Of a stretch of DNA of 64,000 nucleotides, positions 1 to 10,397 are shown piece after piece. The stretch comes from Amphiura filiformis. Taxonomy: Eukaryota; Echinodermata; Ophiuroidea; Amphilepidida; Amphiuridae. The notes below the pieces were generated by a model. The model ran no database searches, was not told where the DNA came from, and saw only the letters and a list, made by a program, of their open reading frames with translations. The number at the start of each line of letters is the position of its first letter. Position 1 is the stretch's first letter. Both the position numbers and the translations under genes were made by a program. The stretch is taken from NCBI RefSeq assembly GCF_039555335.1, contig NC_092647.1:12655094-12719093 (forward strand). The letters are read 5' to 3'.

Positions 1-1142
1 TATTAAACAAAACATGCTTGGGCTTTCAACTGGCGAGAAGATTTATCACATGCATTATTGACACTAGCATTTTTAATTTATTTAGGCCTATATCTAAATT
101 TCTATTAGTATGAAGCAAAAATCATATGTAACCTATAATGTTTAACAATTCTATGTCCAACTCAGTGGATTTGGACCGCTTTGGTTCCTGTCGCACACAC
201 ATGACGAAGTGTCCAAATTAAAGTCCAAGTGTACTGTAGGTGTAAAAAAAGTATTCAGTTTCGGGGTTTGACATACAAAATCCTGAACTTGTTGTTGGCC
301 ATAAACAGTTCAGTTTTGGGGGCACAGTCCTGTAAAAGTGGCAATTTTTGCAGAAGATGAGTTGCACTTTTTGTGCTCCACACAGCTATTGCAAAAATGA
401 AAACACATGATATGTTCTTTTATGTAAAACTCAAAATCACAAATTTATGACCTGAAAGCAAAATGGTTCAAAATTCTGTTCGAAATAAAAAGGTTTTTTT
501 AGGTACCCTTTGTTGCTAGAACCAAGATTGTCACTCTTTAAGTGAGTCAACACAAAAAGGTGAACTTGTTTATCCAATTGCAACATGGTTCGCCTCAAGT
601 TTGGTAATGACGTAGGTGCGTATTTCACTACATGTATGTGCAGGATTTAACTGTGCGCGTAAAGTTAGTCGCAGAGAGCGTAGCCACACAAGTCCAAGCG
701 ACGCTTGTTTGCAGCGCAACCGCGAAAAAGCATTGACGTCACTACTGTACTTGAGGTGAACCAAAGTTTAGCAAGCGCTACAATTTATGTTTTGAAAATC
801 ATTTTGTAACCTGGGGTATTAAACCCCATAGGGTAGATACTAAAGATATACTAGCAATGTTTGAGAAACTCAAATAATAAAATTAACATTCAGTATCTAC
901 AATCATTAATTAGGCGATTTGCAATGAAACACACACAAGAAGCATGTATCTTTTTAATTGTTTTATTTCCCCATCAAATTAAAAGCTCATTACCAAGATT
1001 ACTGATACATGTATGATAATGATTCTGACTGGATAGAGGAATATTTTGGCACACCTGTACCACCACATTGCTATTTTACCAGTGGCAGATCCACGCTTGT
1101 GGAATACCTTACCGGTTCATAACAGGAATGCTGCTCCTCTGG
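1..1142. other. Non-coding stretch, nothing recognised
   Basis: AT-rich DNA with only short chance ORFs, none with a recognisable motif. I see no RNA gene, tandem array or clear inverted repeat here. Confidence 0.5.
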
Positions 1143-1705
1143 CAGTGGCGTAGATTTCTTTTTGACATTGGGGGGGATGGGTTGGAAAAAATTCTTGAAA
1201 TATAGAGAATCCGTCACTTTTGGCAACAGAACCAGTATATGGCACAAATGCGTGCGAAAAATTTTGCCATTTTGAAGGTAAAATCGATGAAATAGTGCAA
1301 AAGTGGAATAAATTCGCGCATATCCCCCTGGGATCTACGCCTATGTCCCCTGGAATAATTCAAAACCATGGTCAAGATATATCTTTTTCCATGACATGTA
1401 TAGCTGATAATGTTGCCTTTTTTTCTGTATTTGATCATTTCTGGTATTCTTTTGACATTTCGCTTTGAAGCTAATGGAAAAGGCGCACTATAAAAGTATA
1501 GTATTAGTTAAGTATAGCCCAGTGTGGTGTAATGAACCCCAAAATGAGTTGGTTTGCTCACTCAACCTCCCCCCGAAAATTTCAACCCCTTAAACCAAAA
1601 ACCAAAAAAAAAAAACTTCTTTTGTCGCCAAAATGTGTTGGATTCACTATCAAGACAATTTTTCCAACCTCATCCCCCCATGTCACAAAGAAATCTATGC
1701 CACTG
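1143..1705. mobile_element. Inverted-repeat element with CAGTGGCRTAG ends
   Basis: The left end begins CAGTGGCGTAGATTTC. The right end is its inverse (GAAATCTATGCCACTG). The inverted repeats continue inward for about 85 bp with some divergence. No coding capacity is visible. A related copy interrupts the LINE at 18701-18998, which supports this being a mobile unit. The flanking 8-mers match only partly, so there is no convincing target duplication. A second candidate end (GATCTACGCC) near 1333-1343 leaves open whether this is one element or two abutting ones. Confidence 0.55.
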
Positions 1706-1988
1706 TTCTGGGGACACATTCCATAGTAATAATTAAAACTGCAGCACCTAGAGTCCTGATTTTTGCTGGATATTATTGTGTAAAAAACAGAATTTTGAAA
1801 AATATTGAGGGAGTCCTCCTCAGCAAATGTTATAATATGGCTTTAACAATGGCAGTCCTGGACCTCTAAGCACTGGTTTATTGCTACCCCTGAGTTCATG
1901 GTTTGTTTTCCTCCAAAATACTCAGTCCCATTATCAAGTTTCCACTAGTGGTGGCAGCAAGCATGTGGTATCATGGTGGCATGCATGA

Positions 1989-2314
1989 CTAATTTAAGGG
2001 CAGTTTTTCAAGAAGAACAGTAGCCTTGAATTTAGATGGATTTGCTTGTGTGACTGCCAAAGATTGGAGACCATCACCATTCCATGTCTTTACACAGTCC
2101 TGGAGTTCTTTCCTGGATGTGTGCTTTATACATGTAGTACAGGGGGAAGTACGAATGTGCATAAAAGCTCATAAAACTGTCCTGTTGGTGGCTGTCATTT
2201 CAAATTGGATGACCCCTTCTGTGTCTGATAGGTTTGATGTATAAAATTGTATACAGATCGGTACTCCTATCTCCACGGTCCTTCCAGACTTCCAGTGCAA
2301 GTTCTTGTTTTCAT
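1989..2314 (-). pseudogene. Exon-like ORF with one in-frame TGA, product unknown
   Basis: On the minus strand a good 3' splice site (pyrimidine-rich run ending TTTTACAG at 2321-2315) precedes an open frame. It reads 47 complete codons, one TGA at 2169-2171, then 59 more codons to TAG at 1989-1991. The first part begins ENKNLHWKSGRTVEIG; the second includes CVKTWNGDGLQSL. Composition is protein-like in both halves (Trp, Cys and mixed charged residues, no low complexity), and both halves stay in the same frame. I do not recognise the family. Possible readings: a terminal exon ending at the TGA with a chance ORF behind it, a decayed exon, a 54-nt micro-intron (GT at 2182 side, AG near 2129), or recoding of the TGA. 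The frame needs one base from the preceding exon. Confidence 0.35.
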
Positions 2315-2651
2315 CTGTAAAATAAAATAATTGAAGACAGAGACAAAATTGTGATTCTTGCAGTTCCAACAGTACATGTAGGCCTATGTACACATAATTT
2401 TGGTTAAAGAGAGTACACACTCACTTTAGCTTTATCACATAGGCAAGCCTCTGGATGTCAATCAGTGTTCGAAATAAATCCTCTTGTCTGTCCTCTTGTC
2501 CAAGAATTAGCGGGGACAACCATATTGAGCTATGTACTTATCAACCACTGGGGACTGGGGACAACCACTATATTTTACCTCCAAAATCATGATAAACTTG
2601 ACATGAAATTTTGACTTTTGACTTCATGTAAATTGATTGTAATTTGTATCC

Positions 2652-3090
2652 TTAAGGGAAGGGGTATGAATGTTTGGACAGTATTATTGTGGGACATTAG
2701 AGCACATCAGACATATCGAATTGCATTCTGAATACGAAGAATGGCCTTCTGATAGATCAAATAATTTTGATTTTTTGAAATTCGCAATGTAATACACATT
2801 TTATGGCAAATCATTCAAAATTGATATTTTTGATATTTAACAGTACTCGAAGTAAACTTTATAAATCTGATGATTTCTACCTAAAGTGTATGTAGGTGGG
2901 ATGAAAAGCCGATGATCAATTGAAAATTTTGACCTTTTGTATTGAAGACTCCCAGCTACATACACTTTAAGACTATATCATTAAATTTATAAAATTTACT
3001 TTGAGGACTGTAATATCTCCAAAATGTGAAAAATATCAAATTTTAATAATTTGTCATAAAATTTGTATTATATCGTGAATTTCATCAAAT
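2652..3090. mobile_element. TTAA-flanked palindromic element, copy 1 (centre and one end lost)
   Basis: Starts TTAAGGGAAGGGGTATGAAT and carries the family landmarks: GAATTGCATTCTGAATACGA, the AGTAAACTTTATAAATC block, and its inverse AAATTTACTTTGAGGACTG after a short centre. The right arm stops near GAATTTCATCAAATG, before the second terminus. It has landed in a sequence where GGGGACAACCA recurs on both sides (about 2512-2570 and 3191-3200), so the host sequence is probably itself a repeat. Confidence 0.75.
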
Positions 3091-3309
3091 GAAAGGGCCT
3101 CAGGTTTAGCAATTTGTGGCTACAGATTTACCACACCAAAAGACATCAAACAAATTTGATTTTTTGCATTAAAAAATATGACACATTTTGGGGACAACCA
3201 AAATGTTTTGAGGACAAACAGAATTTATTCTTTAGTTATCGTTGGGATAACCTCTGTATTTTCTTTATTTCGCACACTGACGTAAATATTTGTGAGGGGG
3301 TAGAGTAAA

Positions 3310-4060
3310 TATTTGTGTGGGTCATGATTAAACTCGCCTTGTAAAGTTGTAAACCTGCCTTTTTTTTAAATCGTCAGTTACCTGCACACTCAAAATTGCT
3401 GAATTGTTGTTGTTTTGCACAGCTCATCTACCAACAAGGGGAATATTTTTTTGGCAAATTAAGAAAAGGCAAGTTAGTGAAAAAGCGAGTTACAGCCCAC
3501 AAAGATACACAATTTGTCACATACCCCCATGGAGCTGTCCATCAAGTCACAGTCTGCAAGTTTAGTTAGGCCAATTAAAGCAATCAAGTCCCACTGGCAA
3601 GTTACGCCAAAGTAACCAAGTCCCACCGGCGAATGACGCCATAGCAATTCAAGTCCCAGTGGTGAGTTACGCCAAATTGATCAATCTCCATTGCCTTGAA
3701 AAAGAAGAAAGAAAAATGTTAAAATATTTGTTTAAAATTTATTAGTGTATACATTTTGTACATGTACAAGTGATACACTTCGGTGCATGAATATAGATTG
3801 TTTTTATGTATATTTTAAAAATCCAACCTTCGAAATTTTGTATCAGCAAAGTCGCAGACTAAGTCAAATTTGCAACATTGAAGCTACCGACTGTCCACTC
3901 CAGGAAAGTGCATGCCCCAACACTAAGTTGGACTTGGCATAAGAACCTAACTCACCACTGGGACTTGCTACAATCTCAGCAGGTGGTCACTTTGAAACTT
4001 TGTAGCCTTGTAGGGGTACCTCGCTTTTCCTAACTCACCTTTTTTAACTCGCCATGTACA
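3310..4060. repeat. Repeat region with short tandem AAGTCCCACTGGCAAG units
   Basis: Between about 3580 and 3690 a unit of roughly 38 bp (AAGTCCCACTGGCAAGTTACG and variants) occurs three times. An inverted version (CTCACCACTGGGACTTGC) lies at about 3950-3970. AAGTTAGTGAAAAAGCGAG at about 3469 is mirrored by CTCGCTTTTCCTAACTCACC near 4020, suggesting a decayed inverted-repeat element. No ORF of note. Confidence 0.45.
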
Positions 4061-4170
4061 TTTGTATCTGTCCCTACTAATAAGACAGTGAATCAGAATC
4101 AGTGATACATTTTGAAGCTAAAAATGTTTTATATGGAAAGTGTAGTCCATAAAATGTACATATATTTTGA

Positions 4171-4552
4171 TTCTTCTTCTTCTTCCTTATAAGTGCCTCC
4201 CTCATATGTATGAGTATTATCGCACTGCGTACAGACAAGTTAAGCAAGCTGTACTTATTTTTTACTCTGGAACCTAGAGTAGATGAGTGTATTTTGAAGT
4301 AGGCCTACAGTCAACATGACCGGGATGATCCCCTGCTCTTTTCGAATAGCCTGTGACGTTCTTTAACGTGCACACTACATTAATGTGAGAAAATATGCAT
4401 GTACACAGGACCGACAGCTTAAAGTGCCCTCCGAAGCACTAAGCAAGTAGAGTGAAGTGTCTTGCTCAAAGACACAAAGAGCCGGACCTGGGATTCGAAC
4501 CCTTGACCCTTGGGTTCACAGTCCTATGCCTTAACCACTAGGCCACGCTCTC
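4171..4552 (-). mobile_element. tRNA-derived SINE, near full length
   Basis: Read on the minus strand, the head has an A-box-like TGGCCTAGTGGTTAAGG and a B box GGTTCGAATCC with tRNA-like spacing. A body of about 300 bp without tRNA similarity follows, then a tail of AAGAAGAAGAAG. This is the layout of a SINE transcribed by RNA polymerase III from the internal tRNA-type promoter and mobilised by a partner LINE. The last ~50 bp recur alone at 46687-46737, showing the family is repeated here. No partner LINE sharing this tail was seen in the window. Confidence 0.75.
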
Positions 4553-4562
4553 CTCACATGCA

Positions 4563-4838
4563 AGACCTAAAAATTGTTTGATTTATGTAACCCAACCGAC
4601 CTAATAATAAGCCCGACCCTAGACTTTTTTTCTTATTTTTTTTGCAAAAGTTTTTAAAATTAAAAAAAAAATTAAATTAAAAAAACAAAACAAAAAGTTC
4701 CAAGGCCTTTATCATGCAATTACGGTAAATAGGGCCTACAGTTTAAATTGTGTGAGTAAATTTTTTTTTTTAATTGCCAACTGACCTACCCTAATATTTT
4801 TTTTTTATGTTACCCCAATCAAACAATTTTTTAGGCCT
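4563..4838. mobile_element. Short inverted-repeat element (MITE-like), 276 bp
   Basis: ACCTAAAAATTGTTTGAT at the left is mirrored by ATCAAACAATTTTTTAGG at the right, with further matching inside (CCGACC against GACCTACCC). The interior is A/T-rich and non-coding. It abuts the head of the SINE at 4171-4552. I could not define a target duplication. Confidence 0.6.
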
Positions 4839-5003
4839 AATGTGTATACTACTATACAATTTTGTTTGCATTTTTATTTAAAGCCATATTTGTAAAATTT
4901 TATGAAATTTGTAAAAATGCATATTTGTAATGTTTACACTGTGTTGGTCAGATCAAAATGTAATTTTGACATAATGTCGCATTTATATTCAAACTAATCA
5001 GAC

Positions 5004-5074
5004 ATTTAATTCCCCATAGAACTCCATGTTGTAGGTGACAGCCAAAATAGCCAGCAGGGTTTCTTTAACTTTAT
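5004..5074 (-). CDS. Candidate internal exon, product unknown
   Basis: On the minus strand a possible acceptor (TTTTAACAAG) precedes 71 nt that read openly as VKETLLAILAVTYNMEFYG and a few more residues, up to a weak GTCTGA donor; read past that, it stops at once. The residue mix looks like an extracellular or membrane-protein beta strand region, but I do not recognise it. It is 161 bp below the better exon at 5236-5321. The phases do not match (that exon ends in phase 0, this one needs one leading base), so either a splice site is misassigned or they are not consecutive. Confidence 0.22.
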
Positions 5075-5235
5075 CTTGTTAAAATGGACAGACCCCATTT
5101 CTGACAGTTATTTCTAATACTATTTCCACATTTTGTGTAAAGAATAATAAAATTAAAATTTGATGTACTAGTAGTTTGTACAATGTACATTTTAATGGCT
5201 TTAAATCAAATTTACTGTAGTGTAGGCCAACATAC

Positions 5236-5321
5236 CAGGTTAATTATATTCCATCCATGATGTACTATTGTTCGTTCATTCTCCTTATCATCATAATCCA
5301 GGTTACTGTCACCGTCACGAC
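5236..5321 (-). CDS. Candidate internal exon, acidic segment, product unknown
   Basis: On the minus strand the acceptor TTTCACAAACTAG and the donor CTG|GTATGT are both close to consensus. They frame 86 nt that read openly in only one of three frames: RDGDSNLDYDDKENERT followed by IVHHGWNIINL. The segment is strongly acidic then hydrophobic, with two His and one Trp, and does not look like random translation. It enters in phase 1 and leaves in phase 0. Neighbouring exon-like pieces on the same strand are at 5004-5074 and 1989-2314. I do not recognise the protein and found no start exon. Confidence 0.38.
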
Positions 5322-5459
5322 CTAGTTTGTGAAATAAAAAAGTGAAATATGAGTGTGTTATTGTGGTTATTAATTATTATTTTTTTAGCATATTGCAGCC
5401 CAGTGGCGGATTTAAGGATAAGGGCCCTGCCAACAAAATAGCCCACAGGCCCTATAGTA

Positions 5460-5985
5460 AGGAGTTCAAATCAGTGGCGTTCGTGTTGCTCTAGTCGAAT
5501 CTGAAAAACACTGCGCTAGTCCGAATCTGAAAAATACAGCGCCAGTCCGAAACTGAAAACCATATAGCGTTGTAGCCCGACACTGAGAACCACAGGACTT
5601 ACTAGTCCGAATTTGAAAACACTGCATAGTCCATAGCTAGTCCAAATATTTCCCATATTTAGACCAGCGCAGTGTTTTTCATATCCAGACCAGCACAGTG
5701 GTTTTTTTTTAGATTCAGACTAGAGCAATGCCAATGGTTTTCAGTTTTGGACTGGTGCAGTATTTTTCTTGCCATCTTGTGCAGTATACACTTTTCATAT
5801 TCAGACTAGCTGCATATTGATCTAAATCTGTGCTATTCAGATTTGGGCTGGTGACATGATTTTCAGAATTTTAATAAAATACTGCACTAGTCTGAAAAAC
5901 ATTTGGACTAGCTACATGTTTTTTAGAATTAAATTTCGGACAGTGTCAGATGAGTGCAGTGATTTTCATATTCGGACTGACATAC
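5460..5985. repeat. Degenerate minisatellite in two opposed blocks
   Basis: From about 5495 to 5640 a unit like CTAGTCCGAATCTGAAAAAC repeats about five times at 25-40 bp spacing. From about 5660 to 5985 the same unit recurs in the opposite orientation (GCAGTGTTTTTCATATCCAG, AGACCAGCACAGTG) about eight times. The whole block is therefore an imperfect palindrome built of short tandem units. No coding signal. Confidence 0.65.
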
Positions 5986-6581
5986 AGCATGTACAGTACA
6001 AGGGATTAGGCAGCCAGCCATATAGGGAGTGTTTTAATGTTTTACACACCCAAATTTGTAACCACCCAGTTTTAGCCCACACAAATTTTAAATTTACACA
6101 GTAGGCCTACCCAGTTTTTTTTATTTACCCACCCAAACCTTCAAATCCTGCCTAAGACCCTGATTTGTGTGGTCGGAATAGCGGTGTCGTGTGTGCCATT
6201 TTTCAGCCTGATGTGACAGTGACGTGAACGAGTTGTGGCATCTGTATCTCACACGCATCCATGCGACGTCGCACATCTTTCATGCTTTGAGCATGTGCAT
6301 GTATGCCGCCACCGCCAGCGCTTTAGAGCAAAAACTAGCGACTTGAAGCTGCACCCAATGAAATACGCACTGACGCACTGCTACATCAGGGTGAAAAATG
6401 GTATAGCGGCACGTCAGACCACGCATGAACGCCCTGTACTTAAATTTTCGTCAAATTTACATTATATGCCTGCCTACTAGTACTACATTTTGTAAGCATG
6501 CTATAGAAAAATTATTTAATTCATGTGCATCGTGGAACATACTCTTTGCGTGGCTATGCGTAGTAAGCTGTTGTACACAGA
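5986..6581. other. Non-coding stretch, locally CpG-rich
   Basis: From about 6170 CpG becomes more frequent than in the preceding sequence and stays so, with gaps, to about 8.8 kb. I see no open frame worth calling. A promoter region is possible, but nothing specific marks one. Confidence 0.3.
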
Positions 6582-6813
6582 TATACTCTGGTCAGCTCTT
6601 AATAGGCGGGGACTCATAACATCGTGGATTGATATAGAACGGCGTACACACAGCTGGGCGCAGCAGTTACGCGATCTGCGCTTTGCCATGTTTGCGTCTT
6701 GCGTGAAGATGCGTGCTTTTGTGAATTTACGTGTGCGTAAGTTGGAACTTTATTGACTCGCGCAGTAACAAAAACCGAATAATTCCCGCCTATTAAGAGC
6801 TGATCATAGTATA
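6582..6813. mobile_element. Short inverted-repeat element
   Basis: GTCAGCTCTTAATAGGCGGG at 6591 is mirrored by CCCGCCTATTAAGAGCTGAT at 6784, and the match extends outward through ATACTCTG against CATAGTAT. Arms are about 30 bp and total length about 230 bp. The interior is CpG-rich and non-coding. Confidence 0.7.
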
Positions 6814-6927
6814 ACCTCGCTAATATGGACGCGTACTCGCGTAGAGTAGCACTGTACACTCGTGTATTATTTTAGCATGATTAGTTGTGAGTAACAATCG
6901 TAGTTGAATGTTCCACGATGTACACAA

Positions 6928-7121
6928 ATAGAGGCCACGCCGTCAGCATTTCGCCATCTTGTGGATCGTACAAATGATCGCTGCGATGGTCGCAGCTTGC
7001 CACGCAGCTGTTATCACGCAACAACGCCGTGATTTTGCTGTTTACGCATGGAGATCGAACGACCATCGCAGCGTGTACCCACAAGATGGCGGCATATGAC
7101 GTCACGCTGACGGCCTCTATT
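6928..7121. mobile_element. Short inverted-repeat element, 194 bp
   Basis: ATAGAGGCC at 6928 is mirrored by GGCCTCTAT ending at 7120. Inside, GCCATCTTGTGG and CGATGGTCG are mirrored by CCACAAGATGGC and CGACCATCG. A TGACGTCA (CRE-like) palindrome lies near 7098 in one arm only. Non-coding. Confidence 0.7.
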
Positions 7122-8375
7122 TAAATAATTTTTCTATTTAAATAAGATCAAATTCAAACCCATGCCGGCATGGCATGGGCGCGAACATTTACTTGGTGTG
7201 TCGTCGGTGATTTAATGTCACAAATGTTAAACTCCAGAGTCTATGCATAACTACTGCTATCAACGACAATTTGTCGACTATGAGTATGACATTGACCTGT
7301 TGGTTTACTAGTCATGCTAGTCTCAGCATTGACAAGCATGCAAGTGAAAAATGTAACCATGCAATCATGCATGCATGGCATGGGCATGATTGAATGATGG
7401 GATTGATGGGTATACATGTATACGGCCGTCAGTAACAGTAGATTTCCTGTCCAAATATGAGCTAAAATCCGGGCTAAACTTACTTACCCGTGAGTGACAG
7501 GAGAAGTAGCTGATGAAATCAATCAGAGATCCCGGTCAGAGAACTACAGACTACATTATCCATGACATCCGTGACCCGGTTGTTGCCATTGCAGTACAAC
7601 CTCTCAACTCACACTGCATTGCAGTGCACTGCCTAATGCGAAAATTGCGTGTAAAATGTACACCGATTTGGAGACGGAGTTTCTTGTCCAAAATCACTTA
7701 AAATCGAAGAGCTACGTGTGCCCAATGTAATCCAAGTGGTAAAAGTCCGCAAATGCTCACGGGTGACAAAGTACCAAGTCATAAACATCAGCTGATGTTG
7801 AGATATTTTGGATGAAAACCCGGAAATTTCAATGTAAGCGGTGAAAATTGGTCGCCATTAATTTTTTGATCGGACGAACAAAAAATGACGTCATAAGATT
7901 TCATCAAATTCCATGTACAATGTACGGCATATTGTACATGTTGCGCATGCGCATTAACAGATATTCGACTCATTATCATAATTTGTGGAACTCATTATCA
8001 TAATTTGTGGAACTTTTTTCGAAAATGCGGTTACGCACTCGTACTATTCTTCAGTACGCACGTTAGACATCTGATTGTATTTAATATCGATGGGTAGTAG
8101 GGTGCGGAAGTTTTTCCTACTTCCCCGCGTGCGCGTAATTGCACAGGCGCGGGGAAGTAATCAAAATACCGTACTCGGACGCTGACGTTATTAACCAATA
8201 AGATGTATGGATTACCTAATAAATATTTATGAGGTATAGTAATAGGCATTATTATATATACCGGTATGAGTCTCGTATGCAAGTAAATAGAACGAGACCG
8301 GCCATGCATGTACGGCCATACATGTCTGAGTCAGTGAGTGCTATGCGCGCATGTAAATGGGTATCACAGCCGTTT
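7122..8375. other. Mostly single-copy non-coding DNA; possible minus-strand 5' exon end near 7493
   Basis: A consensus donor on the minus strand (CACGG|GTAAGT, exon side about 7493 upward) is the only gene-like signal. The sequence upstream of it has no ATG-initiated frame reaching the donor, so it could only be an untranslated exon. The direct repeat AACTCATTATCATAATTTGTGG occurs twice at about 7968-8010. Confidence 0.3.
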
Positions 8376-8545
8376 GGCGCATCCAGTTGCCCACCGGATG
8401 TCACGACATCCGGTGGGCAACTAGGTGCACCACTAGATGCCCACCGGTTGTGGCAACATCTAGTGGGCAACTGGATGCAGCTGCACCAGGTGGACATGAG
8501 GATGTGGTGACATCTGGTGGCCTACCTGATGTGGACAACAGGTAT
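8376..8545. repeat. Cruciform-forming minisatellite
   Basis: 8385-8422 is a perfect inverted repeat of two 18-bp arms (AGTTGCCCACCGGATGTC) around a 2-bp centre. The 21-mer at 8380-8400 recurs inverted at 8458-8478 with two mismatches, giving a second, nested stem, and further variants (ACATCTGGTGG, CATCTAGTGGG) follow to about 8545. A related array is at 32243-32368. No coding role is visible. Confidence 0.75.
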
Positions 8546-8699
8546 GCTGAAAGATGTTTACACCTAGTTAGAATTCAGATGTAGACATCTGTTAGCATTA
8601 TGATTGCATACATGCGATTGCACTGCAGATGTAGACATACCAGGCCCATCTATACATGCAGTCATCAACAAAATATTCTGGTATGTAACAGAGCAAAAA

Positions 8700-8835
8700 G
8701 CACGAAACAGACGTGGAAAACGGACGCGCGTCCAGTCTGCAATAAAGGCCAAATGGACGTGGAAAATGGCCAAATGGACGTGGCAAATGGACGCGGCAAA
8801 AATGCCCTAATGGACGTGGGAAATGGACGTGATAG
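8700..8835 (+). repeat. Minisatellite of AAATGGACGTGG units
   Basis: About eight variants of AAATGGACGTGGAAAATGG lie head to tail at irregular 13-25 bp spacing. The self-complementary GGACGCGCGTCC is near 8722. The same unit and the same palindrome recur in the opposite orientation at 13240-13460. Confidence 0.7.
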
Positions 8836-9549
8836 TCTTTATCTCCAGCCGTTTACGGCCTCATACCTATTAATTGAATAAAAGTCATTCAGTAGGGCCT
8901 ACTATACATATTTATTAAGCTTTATTATGTAGAGACGGGCCGCATACTCCGTGTTTTGCCCGTACAGTTTGCTGCAAAAATATATAATAATTTAGGCCTG
9001 ATCGATATTCGACAACATTTTAAATAATGTCGTAAAACATTTTTGTGCTTACTGTGTCAGAAAATTAGATGTTATCATGTTTAAAACGCGGTTGATTTTG
9101 TTTTATTTCTGTATTATCGAAACCAGAGCGAAGTGCTGATTATAGGTCCTGAATCTGTGGACTCACCGGCGCTTATGATAAGTTTTGATCATCATTCATC
9201 TAATTATTACTATTATTGAAAACGTTTCAAATTTTTCCTGGTATAATAGGCCTACACTGCAAAAACCTGTGTTTATCAATTTAAGACTTTTTCTATGTAC
9301 ACATTCTTAAAATACTTGGTCCTGTATAATTTATAATAGGCCTATATGGAAACATTATTTACTATGTCAAATGTTTAGCCATTGAATTTTGATAAATGTT
9401 TAGTCAATAAATGTTTATGGAAGTTGACACATGAATGTTCAAAATGACTAGCTCAAGGGCTGAGTGTGCCTTTCTGTGTAGGCATATGGGTAAAATTTAA
9501 ATTGAATTGAATAGTAGGACCTATATGCAAAAACGTGTTTAACTTTGGA
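8836..9549. other. Non-coding stretch, nothing recognised
   Basis: AT-rich sequence with several TAGGCCTA octamers and no ORF, array or inverted repeat that I can support. Confidence 0.5.
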
Positions 9550-9845
9550 GGTGACGCGTATGCCAATAAGCCTATAGGTTGTTAGGAAGCCCCTTTTCAG
9601 CATCGCTGTCACCCCCGCTCCTCACCACTTTTTTTTTAATGTTCTGCCATGCACCTAAAGACCCCTTATTTCGCCATTTATTCTTTCATCGTCCAAGGGT
9701 CCTTATTTTGAACAGCAAATTCATTATCACCATAGGAACAAAATTTTAATCTTAACAACTTCTTTTGAAATAACAAAGCAATTAAGCGAAAACTAGAGGT
9801 TAGGCCTGCTGTGGGTTTGTTTTGGCTCTCACCCAAAGACCATAG
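9550..9845 (-). repeat. Dispersed repeat, copy A
   Basis: Read on the minus strand this matches 42755-42945 read on the plus strand: GTCTTTGGGTGAGAGCCAAA, a GGCTTTGTTATTTCAAAA-like block, GTGACAGCGATGCTGAAAA and CGTCACCTCC occur in the same order. The ORF across it is accidental. Confidence 0.6.
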
Positions 9846-10054
9846 GCCTGAAAAAAAAATCATGTATTCACCCATGCCCGCCTTAGGTCCAAACGACGGT
9901 CTCTCACCCAATGACCCAAATTGTACTTTTTGCTCTCACCGAATGCCATGATCATGCCCTCATCCAATTTGAAAGTGTCCGATGCGGCCCTATACATAGG
10001 ATACCAATTTCATATGACTTGAGTGTCCCCGGGAGGTAAACATTTATAAATACT

Positions 10055-10113
10055 TTAAGGGCTGGGGTATGAACGTTTGGACAGTATTTATTTTGGGACA
10101 TTAGAGCATCTTT
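10055..10113. mobile_element. TTAA-flanked palindromic element, copy 2 (end fragment)
   Basis: Only the first ~58 bp of the family are present: TTAAGGGCTGGGGTATGAAC, the GGACAGTATTTATT block and GGGACATTAGAGCA. The sequence then departs from the family. Confidence 0.7.
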
Positions 10114-10397
10114 TTCTGTACTCACAACACACTTGAAAGATTTTGAACGCAGAATGCCAAAAAATTAATTTCGGAGATCTTGAAGATAATCAACAAATTT
10201 GATCAGAATAAAAGCTATGACGTAGGAAACTTCATTGTAAAAAAAAATAGCTAAAGAAATTGTTCAACATCTTACAGGTATTCATTACAATATTCATAGC
10301 TAGCTATCACACAAGAAACTGTAGTAAGTATATTCAAACAAGTAAGTATTCACTGATCATTCAGGACTACAGTCACGTGCACCGTTATGGAATTCCC

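Noticed and set aside
1989..2314. Calling a selenoprotein
   Set aside because: One in-frame TGA is not enough; no SECIS hairpin was identified and simpler explanations exist.
7485..7700. Signal-peptide exon on the minus strand joining the 5.3-kb exon
   Set aside because: The frame that would join (ending QLLLLSLTG) has a TGA just upstream and no ATG after it, so it cannot start there.
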